DNA of 64,000 nt from Bacillota bacterium (lineage in GTDB: Bacteria > Bacillota > SHA-98 > UBA4971): NCBI GenBank assembly GCA_030024085.1, contig JASEJE010000002.1, forward strand, positions 62,001 to 126,000. The letters are read 5' to 3'. Below are positions 56,087 to 64,000 of this stretch, piece after piece. Position 1 is the first letter of the stretch; every line of letters starts with the position of its first letter. Position numbers and translations under genes: made by a program. The notes under the pieces are model-generated. The model had not been told where the DNA came from. It saw only the letters and a program-made list of their open reading frames with translations, and did no database searches.

Positions 56087-57271
56087 GTGAGACAGGCTGT
56101 GATTGCGAGTGCGGTCAGGACGGCGATAGGGACGTTCGGGGGGACCCTGGCGGACATCCCCGCGGGGGAACTCGGCGCTGTGGTGATCGGTGAGGCGCTC
56201 TGGCGCGCGAGGGTGGAGCCGGCCGACGTCGACGAGATCGTCATGGGTAACGTGCTCCAGGCGGGCCAGGGCCAGAACCCGGCCAGGCAGGCCGCCATCC
56301 GGGCGGGCATACCGGTCAGGGTGCCGTCGATGACCGTCAACAAGGTGTGCGGGTCCGGCCTCAAGGCCGTGGTGCTTGCAGCCCAGGCCGTGATGCTTGG
56401 CGACGCCGATGTGATCGTGGCAGGTGGCATGGAGAACATGAGCGAGGCCCCGTACCTCCTCGCCAAGGCGCGCACGGGCTACCGCATGGGCCACGGCGAA
56501 CTCATCGATAGCATGATAAGGGACGGCCTATGGTGCGCCATCACCGACGTTCACATGGGCATAACCGCGGAGAACCTCGCGGAAAAGTACGGTATTTCCA
56601 GGCAGGAGCAGGACGAGTTCGCCCTCCGCAGCCAGCAGAGGGCGGAACTGGCCGTCGCGGAGGGCACGTTCGACGAGGAGATCGTCCCTATCGAGGTCCC
56701 AAAGAGGAAGGGCGAGGTCGCGAGGTTTACCCGCGATGAGCATCCCCGCTTCGGCACCACCATGGAGAAGCTCGCTGCACTCAAGCCCGCTTTCAAGAAA
56801 GACGGCACGGTCACCGCAGGAAACGCTTCGGGCATAAACGACGGCGCTGCGGCTGTGGTGGTCATGTCGGAGGACAAGGCCGCCTCGCTCGGCATCGAGC
56901 CTATGGCAGCCATCAGGAGCTATGCGTCGGCGGGAGTGGAGCCGTCGGAGATGGGGCTCGGGCCTGTGCCCGCCACCCGCAAGGCCCTGGCGAAGGCGGA
57001 CCTCACTCTCGAACAGATGGACCTCATCGAAGCGAACGAGGCCTTCGCGGCGCAGTCCCTTGCCGTCGGCCGTGAGCTTGGCTGGGCCCCGGAGAGAGTC
57101 AACGTGAACGGCGGCGCCATTGCGCTCGGACATCCCATCGGCGCAAGCGGGGCGCGCATCCTCGTGACCCTGCTGTACGAGATGAAGAGGCGCGGGGCCA
57201 GGCTCGGCCTTGCCACCCTCTGCATCGGCGGCGGCATGGGAATGGCCGCCATTGTCGAAAGAGACCGATGA
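56087..57271 (+). CDS. Acetyl-CoA acetyltransferase (thiolase)
   Basis: Biosynthetic or degradative thiolase interconverting acetoacetyl-CoA and two acetyl-CoA, 394 aa. Acyl-accepting C88 in [10 protein letters not shown], His in [13 protein letters not shown] and the second Cys in [10 protein letters not shown] are intact, as is GGMENMS. Start GTG 56087 follows GAGGGAGGG. The chain length and [12 protein letters not shown] favour the acetyl-CoA C-acetyltransferase class (AtoB/PhaA/Thl). With FabG and the CoA-transferase it completes a route between a 3-hydroxyacyl/acetoacetyl compound and acetyl-CoA. Confidence 0.93.
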   Translation: MRQAVIASAVRTAIGTFGGTLADIPAGELGAVVIGEALWRARVEPADVDEIVMGNVLQAGQGQNPARQAAIRAGIPVRVPSMTVNKVCGSGLKAVVLAAQAVMLGDADVIVAGGMENMSEAPYLLAKARTGYRMGHGELIDSMIRDGLWCAITDVHMGITAENLAEKYGISRQEQDEFALRSQQRAELAVAEGTFDEEIVPIEVPKRKGEVARFTRDEHPRFGTTMEKLAALKPAFKKDGTVTAGNASGINDGAAAVVVMSEDKAASLGIEPMAAIRSYASAGVEPSEMGLGPVPATRKALAKADLTLEQMDLIEANEAFAAQSLAVGRELGWAPERVNVNGGAIALGHPIGASGARILVTLLYEMKRRGARLGLATLCIGGGMGMAAIVERDR

Positions 57272-57296
57272 GCGCCGACTTGCGGCGATCTACTCA
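57272..57296 (-). repeat. Solo terminal arm of the CTAAG element, copy 15
   Basis: GCGCCGACTTGCGGCGATCTACTCAG matches the inverted left end (GCGCGAACTTGTGGCGATCTACTTAG) of the family with no core. It fills the space between the thiolase stop and the Shine-Dalgarno of the hydrolase. Confidence 0.6.
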
Positions 57297-57313
57297 GGAG
57301 GAGGCGATGTACC

Positions 57314-58360
57314 GTGGCGACCCTTGCTGGCATCGATCCGTGTTACGTACAGACGCCCCGGCTGCGGTTCCATGTCCTGACCCGGGGGTCCGGCGACGGT
57401 GAACCCGTGCTCTTCCTCCACGGGAACGCGTCGTCGTCCACGTTTTGGGAAGAAGTCATGCTCGCGCTGCCGGAAAGATACCGTGCGATCGCCCCGGACA
57501 TGCGGGGCTATGGGCTCTCCGAGCTCAAGCCTGCCGATGCCATCCGCGGGGCGTGCGACTGGTCCGACGACCTCGACAGCCTGGCAGGCGCCCTGGACCT
57601 CGGCGAATTCCACCTTGTAGGCTGGTCGCTCGGAGGCGGCTGGGCCATGCAGTATCTCCTCGACCATCCTGAGCGGGTGAAGACTCTGACGCTGGTGGCG
57701 CCTGTCTCCCCCTATGGTTTCAGCGGCACCAAGGGTGCGGACGGCGCGCCCTGCTGGCCTGATTTCGCAGGGTCCGGAGCCGGAGGCGTCAGCCCGGACT
57801 TCCCACGGATGCTGCGGGAGAAGGTCCGGGACAGCGGAGACGACCCGATGCTCCCCCGAAACGTCATGAACGCGTTCTACTGGAAGCCTCCGTTCCGGTC
57901 CAGCCGTGAAGAGGATCTCCTCACATCGATGCTATCGACGGCCGTGAGCGAGGGCAATTATCCCGGCGACTTCGTCCCCTCTTCCAACTGGCCGGGGTTC
58001 GCGCCCGGCACGCGGGGGGTGCTGAACGCTTTTTCCCCGAAATACTTCAACGTCAGCGGAGTCGCGGACATAGAACCCAAGCCGCCCGTGCTATGGGTGC
58101 ACGGAGCCGACGACCAGATAGTATCCGACACTTCCGTCTGGGACGTGGGCTACCTGGGACAGATCGGCCTCATCCCCGGGTGGCCCGGCAATGAGGTGTT
58201 TCCCGCCCAACCCATGATCAGGCAAACCCGCGCGGTCCTGGAACGATACCAGAGCCGCGGAGGCTCCTATCAGGAAACGGTGTTCGAGAGCTGCGGCCAT
58301 TCGCCGCATGTAGAGAAGCTGGAGCAGTTTGTATCAGTCCTGCTCAAGCATATTGCGTGA
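57314..58360 (+). CDS. Alpha/beta-fold hydrolase
   Basis: Esterase or hydrolase of 348 aa with a complete triad: Ser in GWSLGGGW, Asp in [10 protein letters not shown], His in CGHSPHVE, plus the oxyanion [11 protein letters not shown] roughly 120-residue cap domain lies between strands 6 and 7. Start GTG 57314 has AGGAGGCGATG upstream. No signal peptide is seen, so it acts in the cytosol. In context it may release the acid that the CoA-transferase activates, for example from an ester or hydroxyacid oligomer; a thioesterase is also possible. Confidence 0.85.
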   Translation: MATLAGIDPCYVQTPRLRFHVLTRGSGDGEPVLFLHGNASSSTFWEEVMLALPERYRAIAPDMRGYGLSELKPADAIRGACDWSDDLDSLAGALDLGEFHLVGWSLGGGWAMQYLLDHPERVKTLTLVAPVSPYGFSGTKGADGAPCWPDFAGSGAGGVSPDFPRMLREKVRDSGDDPMLPRNVMNAFYWKPPFRSSREEDLLTSMLSTAVSEGNYPGDFVPSSNWPGFAPGTRGVLNAFSPKYFNVSGVADIEPKPPVLWVHGADDQIVSDTSVWDVGYLGQIGLIPGWPGNEVFPAQPMIRQTRAVLERYQSRGGSYQETVFESCGHSPHVEKLEQFVSVLLKHIA

Positions 58361-58383
58361 CTTGCGGACGGGAGAGCGTGGAG

Positions 58384-58584
58384 ATGGCGCCAGAGACCGT
58401 GATTGCGTCCTTTGTGGTAAGGTTCGTGAAACCTGCAGACGGAGCCGTGGCGCGTCGTGACCGACCGGACGGCGGCGGCCTGCGGATCGTGGTACGGCAG
58501 GTGCAGAGCGGGTACGAGCGGCGATTCGCAAGGATAGACGATGCGATGGAGTTCATCCGCGATGAGATAGCCCTGCTCGAGTAG
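58384..58584 (+). CDS. Small hypothetical protein (66 aa)
   Basis: Starts ATG 58384 after GGGAGAGCGTGGAG, 23 nt after the hydrolase and 17 nt before livH, so it is clearly in the operon. The product is soluble, basic in the middle (VARRDRPDGGGLRIVVRQV) and helical at the end (IDDAMEFIRDEIALLE). The beta-strands IASFVVRFV and LRIVVRQV with a terminal helix suggest a small alpha/beta domain, with no recognised family. Confidence 0.65.
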   Translation: MAPETVIASFVVRFVKPADGAVARRDRPDGGGLRIVVRQVQSGYERRFARIDDAMEFIRDEIALLE

Positions 58585-58601
58585 AGACCGGGGGTGGTGC
58601 T

Positions 58602-59471
58602 GTGCTGGCTCAGCAGATCGTGAGCGGGCTCGCGGCGGGGTGCCTGTACGCCCTGGCTGCGCTGGGGCTCGTCCTGATCTACCGTACCATGGACATCGTG
58701 AACTTCGCCCACGGCGAGATGGCCATGGTCTCGACGTTCGTGGCCCACACCCTGCTTGCCCGCGTCGGCCTGCCGTACGTGGCGGCGGCCGTCGGAGCGC
58801 TCGCTTTTTCCGCGCTATTCGGGATGCTGGTCGAGCGCGTGTTCCTCCGGCCCATCCAGAACGGGCCGCTCATCAGCATGATGATAATGACCCTCGGCCT
58901 GTTCATGGTGTTCAACGGCGCAGCCGGGTGGATCTGGGGGTTCGACCCGGTGAGCTTCCCGTACGCCGTGAGAGGGCGGCCCGTCGTCGTGAGCGGTCTC
59001 ATCATGACCCGTGACAGCCTTCTCGTGCTGGGCGTGACCCTCGTGATGGCCCTCGGTCTCTACCTCGTGCTCAGGCTCACGCTGGCTGGGATAGCCATCA
59101 GGGCCACGAGCCAGAACGCCGGGGCGGCGAGGCTCATGGGCGTGCCGGTGCCCCGGGTCTATTCGCTCACGTGGGGGATAAGCTCGGTGCTGGGCGCGGT
59201 GGCAGGGATCCTCATCGCTCCTACGACGTTCCTGAGCCCCAACATGATGGCTGAGGTGCAGATCAAGGCGTTCACCGCCGCGGTGCTGGGCGGGTTCTCG
59301 AGCCTCCCGGGAGCGGTGGTGGGAGGCCTTCTCCTTGGCGTGCTCGAGAACATCGTGGCAGGGTACATTTCGACGCAGCTCAAGAGCACGTTCGCTTTCG
59401 CCCTGATAGTCGCGGTGCTCTGCATCCGCCCGAGCGGAATACTGGGGACGCCTCCCAGGAGGAAGGTGTAA
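58602..59471 (+). CDS. livH: Branched-chain amino acid-type ABC transporter permease LivH
   Basis: First permease of a HAAT-family importer, 289 aa with about eight membrane segments. Typical N-terminal GLAAGCLYALAALGLVLIYRTMDIVNFAHGEM is present (shown in pieces: YALAALGLVLIYR, NFAHGEM) and the late LGGFSSLPGAVVGGLLLGVLEN. Start GTG 58602. It sits 17 nt after the small ORF and 5 nt before livM. HAAT systems also carry short carboxylates, urea and aromatic acids, so the substrate need not be an amino acid in this operon. Confidence 0.92.
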   Translation: MLAQQIVSGLAAGCLYALAALGLVLIYRTMDIVNFAHGEMAMVSTFVAHTLLARVGLPYVAAAVGALAFSALFGMLVERVFLRPIQNGPLISMMIMTLGLFMVFNGAAGWIWGFDPVSFPYAVRGRPVVVSGLIMTRDSLLVLGVTLVMALGLYLVLRLTLAGIAIRATSQNAGAARLMGVPVPRVYSLTWGISSVLGAVAGILIAPTTFLSPNMMAEVQIKAFTAAVLGGFSSLPGAVVGGLLLGVLENIVAGYISTQLKSTFAFALIVAVLCIRPSGILGTPPRRKV

Positions 59472-59476
59472 GCGCA

Positions 59477-60526
59477 GTGAACGCATCCAACAACGATGCG
59501 GCCAGCCCCACCATTATCCGCCGCGCGGTCTCCGCCATATCGTCTCCCGGCGGCCGTCTTGCCTCAGGGGGGATCGTCCTGGTCCTCCTGCCGCTCGTGA
59601 CCGTGGCGCTGGACAGGGCCTACGTCGTGTACCTGTACGACCTCGTGATGGTATACGTCATCGTCGCGCTGGGGCTCAACATACTGACTGGTTTCACGGG
59701 GCAGATATCCATCGGTCACGCCGGGTTCATGGCGATCGGCGCATACGCGTCGGCCATCCTCACCGGCCGCCTGGGTCTGCCCTTCGTGATGGCCATGCCC
59801 CTTGCCGCCCTCCTCACCGCGGCCATCGGTTTCTGCCTGGGCATCCCCGCGCTCCGGCTGCACGGGCATTACCTTGCCATAGCGACCCTCGGGTTCGGGG
59901 TGGCGGTGAGCCAGTTGTCCGCCGTGTGGGAGGGCTTTACCGGTGGTTATCAGGGAATGAAGGTCCCGGTCGCCTCGATCCTGGGTCTGGGCTTCAACTC
60001 CGACCTACGGTACTACTACCTGGCCCTGGCCGTCACCTGGCTCATGCTGGCGGCCGCCCGGAACATCCTCCGGACCAGGCCAGGGAGGGCCCTCATGGCG
60101 GTGCGCGATAGCGAAGTGGCGGCCCAGGCCATGGGCGTCAACCTTGCCAAATACAAGACGGCCTCTTTCGCCGCGAGTGCGTTCTATGCGGGCATCGCCG
60201 GCAGCCTGTACGCTCACCTCGTCAAGTTCATAAGCCCGTTCGACTTCAACCTGGGGGTATCTCTCACGCTCCTTGCGTCGATAGTCGTGGGCGGTCTCGG
60301 CAGCGTGACCGGATCCGTGCTGGGGGCGGTCTTCATGACCCTCCTTCCGCACGTTTTCAGCCGGGTCAAGAACCTGCCGCTCGTTCTCACCGGAGTCTCG
60401 CTTATCGTCGTGGTCCTGTTCCTGCCGCATGGCCTCGTGAGCCTGCCGTGGCGCCTGAAGCAGGCGGCAGCGAGAATGAGGACGAGAATGGGGATGAGGG
60501 GGGCGACGAGACGTGGCACTGCTTGA
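59477..60526 (+). CDS. livM: Branched-chain amino acid-type ABC transporter permease LivM
   Basis: Second permease, 349 aa and about ten membrane segments. Family features are LGLNILTGFTGQISIGHAGF (within one membrane region), the Gln-rich AVRDSEVAAQAMGVNLAKYK loop that contacts the ATPase, and VGGLGSVTGSVLGAVF. Start GTG 59477. The end overlaps livG by 14 nt. The C-terminus is a basic tail (RMRTRMGMRGATRR). Confidence 0.92.
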   Translation: MNASNNDAASPTIIRRAVSAISSPGGRLASGGIVLVLLPLVTVALDRAYVVYLYDLVMVYVIVALGLNILTGFTGQISIGHAGFMAIGAYASAILTGRLGLPFVMAMPLAALLTAAIGFCLGIPALRLHGHYLAIATLGFGVAVSQLSAVWEGFTGGYQGMKVPVASILGLGFNSDLRYYYLALAVTWLMLAAARNILRTRPGRALMAVRDSEVAAQAMGVNLAKYKTASFAASAFYAGIAGSLYAHLVKFISPFDFNLGVSLTLLASIVVGGLGSVTGSVLGAVFMTLLPHVFSRVKNLPLVLTGVSLIVVVLFLPHGLVSLPWRLKQAAARMRTRMGMRGATRRGTA

Positions 60527-61292
60527 GATCCAGGGCGTGACCGTCAGGTTCGGCGGTCTCGTGGCCGTGAACGACCTTGGCTTCGCCGTGGAAGACGGGG
60601 CCATCCACGGCCTCATCGGTCCGAACGGGGCGGGGAAGAGCACGGTGTTCAACTGCATCAGCAGGTTCATAAGGCCCGACGCGGGTGTCATCCGGTTCTC
60701 CGGCAAGGAGCTTGCCTGCGAACCCCACGAGGTCATCCTGCGGGGCATCGCCAGGACATTTCAGAACGTTGAGCTTTTCCGGGGCCAGACCGTCATCGAC
60801 AACGTACTCCTCGGCCTGCACGCCGCGGGCACCGTGGACATCCTCCGCGGGGCGCTGCGGGGCCGCGGCGCCCGCGCGGAGGAGGCACGCCTGCGGACGA
60901 GGGCAGCAGAGGTCCTGGATACGCTTGGCATCACCGGCTATGCGCCGGGCCTTGCCTGCGGCCTGCCGTATGGCGTCCAGAAGCTGGTGGAGCTGGCGCG
61001 GGCGCTCGTGTCGAGGCCGCGGCTTCTCCTTCTCGACGAGCCCGTGGCGGGGATGAACTCTGCGGAGCGGGTGGACCTGGCGAAGACCATCAGGAGAATA
61101 AGGGACGAACTCGGGGTCACGGTCCTTCTGGTCGAACACGACATGTCCATAGTAATGGGGCTTTGCGACATGATCACGGTCATGAACTTCGGCAGCAAGA
61201 TCGCCGAAGGGACACCTCATGAGGTCCAGCACGATCCGCGGGTCATCGAGGCCTACCTCGGGGAGGATGCCGAAAATGCTCCGGCTTGTTGA
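60513..61292 (+). CDS. livG: Branched-chain amino acid-type ABC transporter ATPase LivG
   Basis: ATP-binding subunit of 259 aa. Walker A GPNGAGKST, the LivG-type signature LPYGVQKLVELARAL, Walker B LLLLDEPVAGMN and the H-loop in LLVEHDMSIVM are in order. LivG-type ends with the VEAYLGED segment. It overlaps livM by 14 nt and livF by 17 nt, indicating tight coupling. Confidence 0.93.
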   Translation: MALLEIQGVTVRFGGLVAVNDLGFAVEDGAIHGLIGPNGAGKSTVFNCISRFIRPDAGVIRFSGKELACEPHEVILRGIARTFQNVELFRGQTVIDNVLLGLHAAGTVDILRGALRGRGARAEEARLRTRAAEVLDTLGITGYAPGLACGLPYGVQKLVELARALVSRPRLLLLDEPVAGMNSAERVDLAKTIRRIRDELGVTVLLVEHDMSIVMGLCDMITVMNFGSKIAEGTPHEVQHDPRVIEAYLGEDAENAPAC

Positions 61293-61986
61293 CGTTGACG
61301 TCTACTACGGCATGGTTCTTGCGTTGCAACAGGTTTCCATCGAGGTGCCCGAAGGGGAGATCGTGGCGCTCCTTGGGGCGAACGGTGCCGGGAAGACCAC
61401 CACCCTGCGGGCGATATCCGGCGTGGTGCGGCCGAGGAGCGGCAGGATCGAATTCGTGGGCGAGCGCATCGACGGCTCGGCGCCGGAGCGCATCGTGTCG
61501 ATGGGGATCGTGCAGGCGCCGGAAGGCCGCCAGGTCTTCCCTGAGCTATCGGTGAAGGAGAACCTTCTCATCGGGACCTACGCGCGGCGCGACCGCAGGG
61601 CCGTCCCGGGCGACTTCGACCGGGTGTACGCCCACTTCCCGGTCCTTAGGGAGCGGGAGGGTCAGGCGGCGGGCACCCTCTCCGGCGGAGAGCAGCAGAT
61701 GCTCGCCATAGGGCGCGCCCTCATGGCCCGCCCAAAGGTACTCCTTCTCGACGAGCCATCCCTCGGGCTTGCTCCGCTCGTGACCAGGCAGATATTCGAC
61801 ATCATAAGGGCCCTCAATGCGGAAGGGACGACCATCCTGCTCGTTGAGCAGAATGCCCGGCTTGCGCTGGGCGTCTCGACCCGCGCTTACATCCTCGAGG
61901 CCGGGCGCATCGTCCTCTCGGGTCCGAGTGAAGGCCTTCTCAAGAGCGAGGAGGTGAGGCGCTCATATCTGGGCACCGGGGCTTGA
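61276..61986 (+). CDS. livF: Branched-chain amino acid-type ABC transporter ATPase LivF
   Basis: Second ATPase, 236 aa. Walker A GANGAGKTT, signature LSGGEQQMLAIGRAL, Walker B VLLLDEPSLGLAP and H-loop LLVEQNARLAL. Start ATG 61276 is chosen because GGGAGG (61261-61266) is 9 nt upstream and the conserved LRLVDVDVYYG begins there; ATG 61267 is directly adjacent to the GGGAGG. Followed 43 nt later by the binding protein. Confidence 0.92.
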   Translation: MLRLVDVDVYYGMVLALQQVSIEVPEGEIVALLGANGAGKTTTLRAISGVVRPRSGRIEFVGERIDGSAPERIVSMGIVQAPEGRQVFPELSVKENLLIGTYARRDRRAVPGDFDRVYAHFPVLREREGQAAGTLSGGEQQMLAIGRALMARPKVLLLDEPSLGLAPLVTRQIFDIIRALNAEGTTILLVEQNARLALGVSTRAYILEAGRIVLSGPSEGLLKSEEVRRSYLGTGA

Positions 61987-62029
61987 AAGTCGCGCACATG
62001 CAGTCCAAATCTGAGGAGGGGAAGACGAT

Positions 62030-63232
62030 ATGAGAAGGTTCACGCTGATTGTGGGAGTGTGCCTTGTGGCGGTCCTGATGGCCAGCCTCGCGGGTGTGCC
62101 CGCGGCGGGCCAGGTGCCCGGCGTTACCGCTGACCAGGTGCTCATCGGGGCATTCCAGGACCAGTCGGGGCCGGCTGCTGTGGTCGGGATCAACATGCGC
62201 AAGGGAATGGAGGCTTACCTCAACTGGCTGAACGCCCAGGGCGGGGTGAACGGGCGCAAGATCAAGCTTATCGTGGAGGACGACGGGTTCCAGGCCTCAC
62301 GGAGCATCGCCGCGGTCAAGAAACTGGTGGAGCAGGACAGGGTGTTCGCGCTCGTGGGCACGCTCGGGACCCCCGGGGTGGTCGCCACCATCGACTACAT
62401 CATGGAGAAGCAGGTGCCCTCGGTGTATCAGGGAACCGGCGTGAGCATTCTGGCTTTCCCCGCGAAGAAGTACTTCTTCCCGGTGCAGCCCAACTATATC
62501 AGTGAGGGACGCATCATAGCCCAGTACGTCGTGGAGAACCTGAAGATGAAGAGGGTCGCCGTCGCTTGCGAACAGACCGACATCGGCTCTGAGGGCCTGC
62601 GGGGCGTGAAGGAGCAGCTTGCCCAGTACAAGATGGAGCCGGTGGCCGTCGTCAACTTCGGCGCTGCCGACGTGGACTTCAGCTCCCAGGTGCTCAAGCT
62701 CATCCAGGTGAAGCCGGATGCGGTGGTCATCTACTCGACGATCAAGCCCTGCGCAGGCTTCCTGAAACAGGCTGCCACGATGGGGCTCACCGCGCAGTTC
62801 CTGACGACCTACGTGAACGCTGACCCGGTCCAGATGCCCAACCTTGCCGGCGAGGCTTGCATCGGGCTCATCGCCCCTGGCTGGGTGCCCGTTCTGGGCA
62901 CCGATCCGGATTCCCAGAAGTATCTGGAGATCTACCAGAAGAGCTTCCCGAACGAGATGCCGAGCGCCTTTGCGGCCGCAGGATTCATCGCCGCGGAGGT
63001 CTTCTCTGAGGGCCTCAAGCGAGCTGGCAGGGACGTCACCCGTGACAAGCTCGTCACCGCCCTCGAGACTCTCGACGACTGGCATGGCGTAATGGCGAAG
63101 GGGATAACCTATACGCCGGAGTGGCGGTCAGGCAAGACCTCAATGTACTTCATGAGGTTCGAGAAGGCGAAATTCGAGGAGGGATCGGTGAAAGTCATAT
63201 CCGACTGGGTGAAGCTCAAGATCCGACGATGA
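62030..63232 (+). CDS. livK: Branched-chain amino acid-type ABC transporter substrate-binding protein
   Basis: Extracytoplasmic binding protein of 400 aa of the LivJ/LivK fold. The signal peptide (FTLIVGVCLVAVLMASLAG, then VPAAGQ) has a type I cleavage site and no lipobox; the Cys at residue 11 is mid-helix. The mature part starts GVTADQVLIGAFQDQSGP and has two lobes. Residues such as VGTLGTPGVVATIDY form the ligand cleft; the usual Ser/Thr motifs for amino acids are altered, so the ligand is uncertain. The gene ends the operon, and tandem repeats follow immediately. Confidence 0.88.
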   Translation: MRRFTLIVGVCLVAVLMASLAGVPAAGQVPGVTADQVLIGAFQDQSGPAAVVGINMRKGMEAYLNWLNAQGGVNGRKIKLIVEDDGFQASRSIAAVKKLVEQDRVFALVGTLGTPGVVATIDYIMEKQVPSVYQGTGVSILAFPAKKYFFPVQPNYISEGRIIAQYVVENLKMKRVAVACEQTDIGSEGLRGVKEQLAQYKMEPVAVVNFGAADVDFSSQVLKLIQVKPDAVVIYSTIKPCAGFLKQAATMGLTAQFLTTYVNADPVQMPNLAGEACIGLIAPGWVPVLGTDPDSQKYLEIYQKSFPNEMPSAFAAAGFIAAEVFSEGLKRAGRDVTRDKLVTALETLDDWHGVMAKGITYTPEWRSGKTSMYFMRFEKAKFEEGSVKVISDWVKLKIRR

Positions 63233-63358
63233 GCCGTTCCGTTCCCTTTCGTTCTGCTGTAACGGCGGACTATTGGCTGCGTGGCGCCGGGTGCTTCGCG
63301 TACCCGGCTCTTTCTATTGCTTACATGGTAGTGCAGTCACTTGAGCCGACGGCTGACG

Positions 63359-63752
63359 TACGTCACGGGTCCCTCCGGAGCCGTTCCCTACTTCACGCTT
63401 GAGAGCGATCCACTGATGTACATCACTGATCCGGGCCTTACCCGTTCTCTACGTCACACATGCAAGGGGGAGGACGACGCACGTCACTCGTCAGGCTCTG
63501 CCCGTTCCGTGCATCACGCATCCACGCCGAATCGGTGACGTACATCATCGTTGTCGCTTGGCGGGTCCCCTGCGTCACGGATCCTCCACGAATCGTTCCC
63601 CACATCGCTCGTCGAAGCGGGACGGGTGATGTACATCACGGGTCCCTCCTCAACCGTGCCATGCGCCACGCTTGAGAACCATCCAGTGACGCGCATCACC
63701 TGTTCGGCTCTCACCCGTTCCCCACATCAGGGGTCGAAGTGACAGATCCCCA
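63359..63752. repeat. Thirteen-copy tandem array with strict 30/30/31-bp period
   Basis: Copies of YACRTCAC-type sequence start at 63359, 63389, 63419, 63450, 63480, 63510, 63541, 63571, 63601, 63632, 63662, 63692 and 63723: spacings 30, 30, 31 repeated four times. Every other copy near the left reads as the palindrome TGAYGTACRTCA. Segments 273 bp apart (63359 and 63632) are strongly alike, so three repeats form a 91-bp higher-order unit. The period is not a multiple of three and no frame is conserved, so it is not coding. The 126 nt between livK and the array show no other feature. Confidence 0.8.
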
Positions 63753-63822
63753 AATCCGCAAATCCGCAAATCCGCAAATCCGCAAGTCCGCAAGTCCGCA
63801 AGTCCGCAAGTCCGCAAATCAC
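63751..63822. repeat. 8-bp tandem repeat tract
   Basis: Four copies of CAAATCCG (63751-63782) are followed by four copies of CAAGTCCG (63783-63814) and one decayed CAAATCAC (63815-63822). It begins where the 30-bp array ends and stops 4 nt before a promoter. Confidence 0.85.
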
Positions 63823-63825
63823 GCA

Positions 63826-63854
63826 TTGCGAGCCGGGGCATGCCATAGTATAAT
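63826..63854 (+). promoter_or_regulatory. Sigma-A-type promoter at the window end
   Basis: TTGCGA (63826-63831), 17-nt spacer, TATAAT (63849-63854). It drives transcription to the right, out of the window, immediately downstream of the 8-bp tract. Confidence 0.65.
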
Positions 63855-63974
63855 TGTTGTGGCGTGCTAGCCGGAGCGGACTATCCGTGGTAGTCGCCGC
63901 ATGCAGGCGTATGACGCTTGTGAAATACGGCACATACCAGGGGGGATGCATGTAGGAGGGATATAGGGGCGGTT

Positions 63975-64000
63975 GTGAAAAGTATCACTTTCACAAGTTC
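63975..64000 (+). CDS. Possible start of a gene running out of the window
   Basis: GTG 63975 with AGGGG 7 nt upstream opens a frame (VKSITFTS) that is still open at the window end, 120 nt after a good promoter. Too short for any assignment; an alternative is that the start lies beyond the window. Confidence 0.2.

Noticed and set aside
63359-63822. CRISPR array
   Set aside because: The units are adjoining and degenerate with no unique spacers between identical repeats, and there are no cas genes.

Overview
The window is a high-GC bacterial chromosome segment with dense, mostly operonic genes, many GTG and TTG starts and strong Shine-Dalgarno sequences. Gene content points to an anaerobic, probably spore-forming, high-GC Bacillota (Clostridia/Limnochordia-like): a MoeA-PBP fusion, a MOSC-MogA fusion, a membrane pyrophosphatase, a UbiB/phasin-like pair, a PdaB-like deacetylase, a FapA-like DUF342 protein, and a large MalT/SARP-type regulator. 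This is inference from gene families; there is no rRNA or other decisive marker. Both solute-binding proteins have plain Sec signal peptides without a lipobox, which would fit a cell with a periplasm.

Layout. 1-9.3 kb: tungstate transporter tupABC followed by molybdopterin/tungstopterin cofactor genes (moeA, moeA-PBP, moaA, moaC, MOSC-mogA), preceded by a possibly structured leader. 9.3-13.3 kb: purine salvage and supply (hpt, guaA, AzgA-type permease). 13.7-18.3 kb: a DegT-family aminotransferase and the TldD/TldE protease pair. 18.3-22.5 kb: a decayed gene, then pgk, tpiA, eno with gap and gpm absent. 22.8-27.6 kb: secG, hppA, an HD-domain protein, smpB-ssrA, and a hicA remnant. 27.7-33.9 kb: a small Trp-rich membrane protein, GH31 glucosidase, aspartase, polysaccharide deacetylase. 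34-39 kb: metal-exporting P-type ATPase with an ArsR/SmtB sensor, then marR-MATE. 39-46 kb: UbiB/phasin-like pair, MgtE, beta-CASP nuclease, PdaB-like deacetylase. 47-52 kb: FapA-like protein and the MalT/SARP regulator. 52.3-63.2 kb: one long unidirectional run (SDR, CoA-transferase, KASIII-like, thiolase, alpha/beta hydrolase, livHMGFK) that looks like uptake and thiolytic breakdown of a short acyl compound, probably activated by the adjacent regulator. 63.2-64 kb: tandem repeat arrays and a promoter leading out of the window.

The most unusual feature is a family of about fourteen interspersed, non-coding elements (full length about 211 bp) scattered through the intergenic gaps. Complete copies start with CTAAGTAGATCGCC and end with GGCGCCATACTTAG, have imperfect 33-bp terminal inverted repeats, and fold into a three-way junction. 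The two inner stems differ in sequence between copies but stay base-paired. Arms are swapped between copies, ends often supply the stop codon of the neighbouring gene, and no transposase is present. A second point of interest is a set of 11-bp-spaced CTGTAAC direct repeats between the SARP-type regulator and the operon it probably controls. A third is a 13-copy array with a strict 30/30/31-bp period at the window end.
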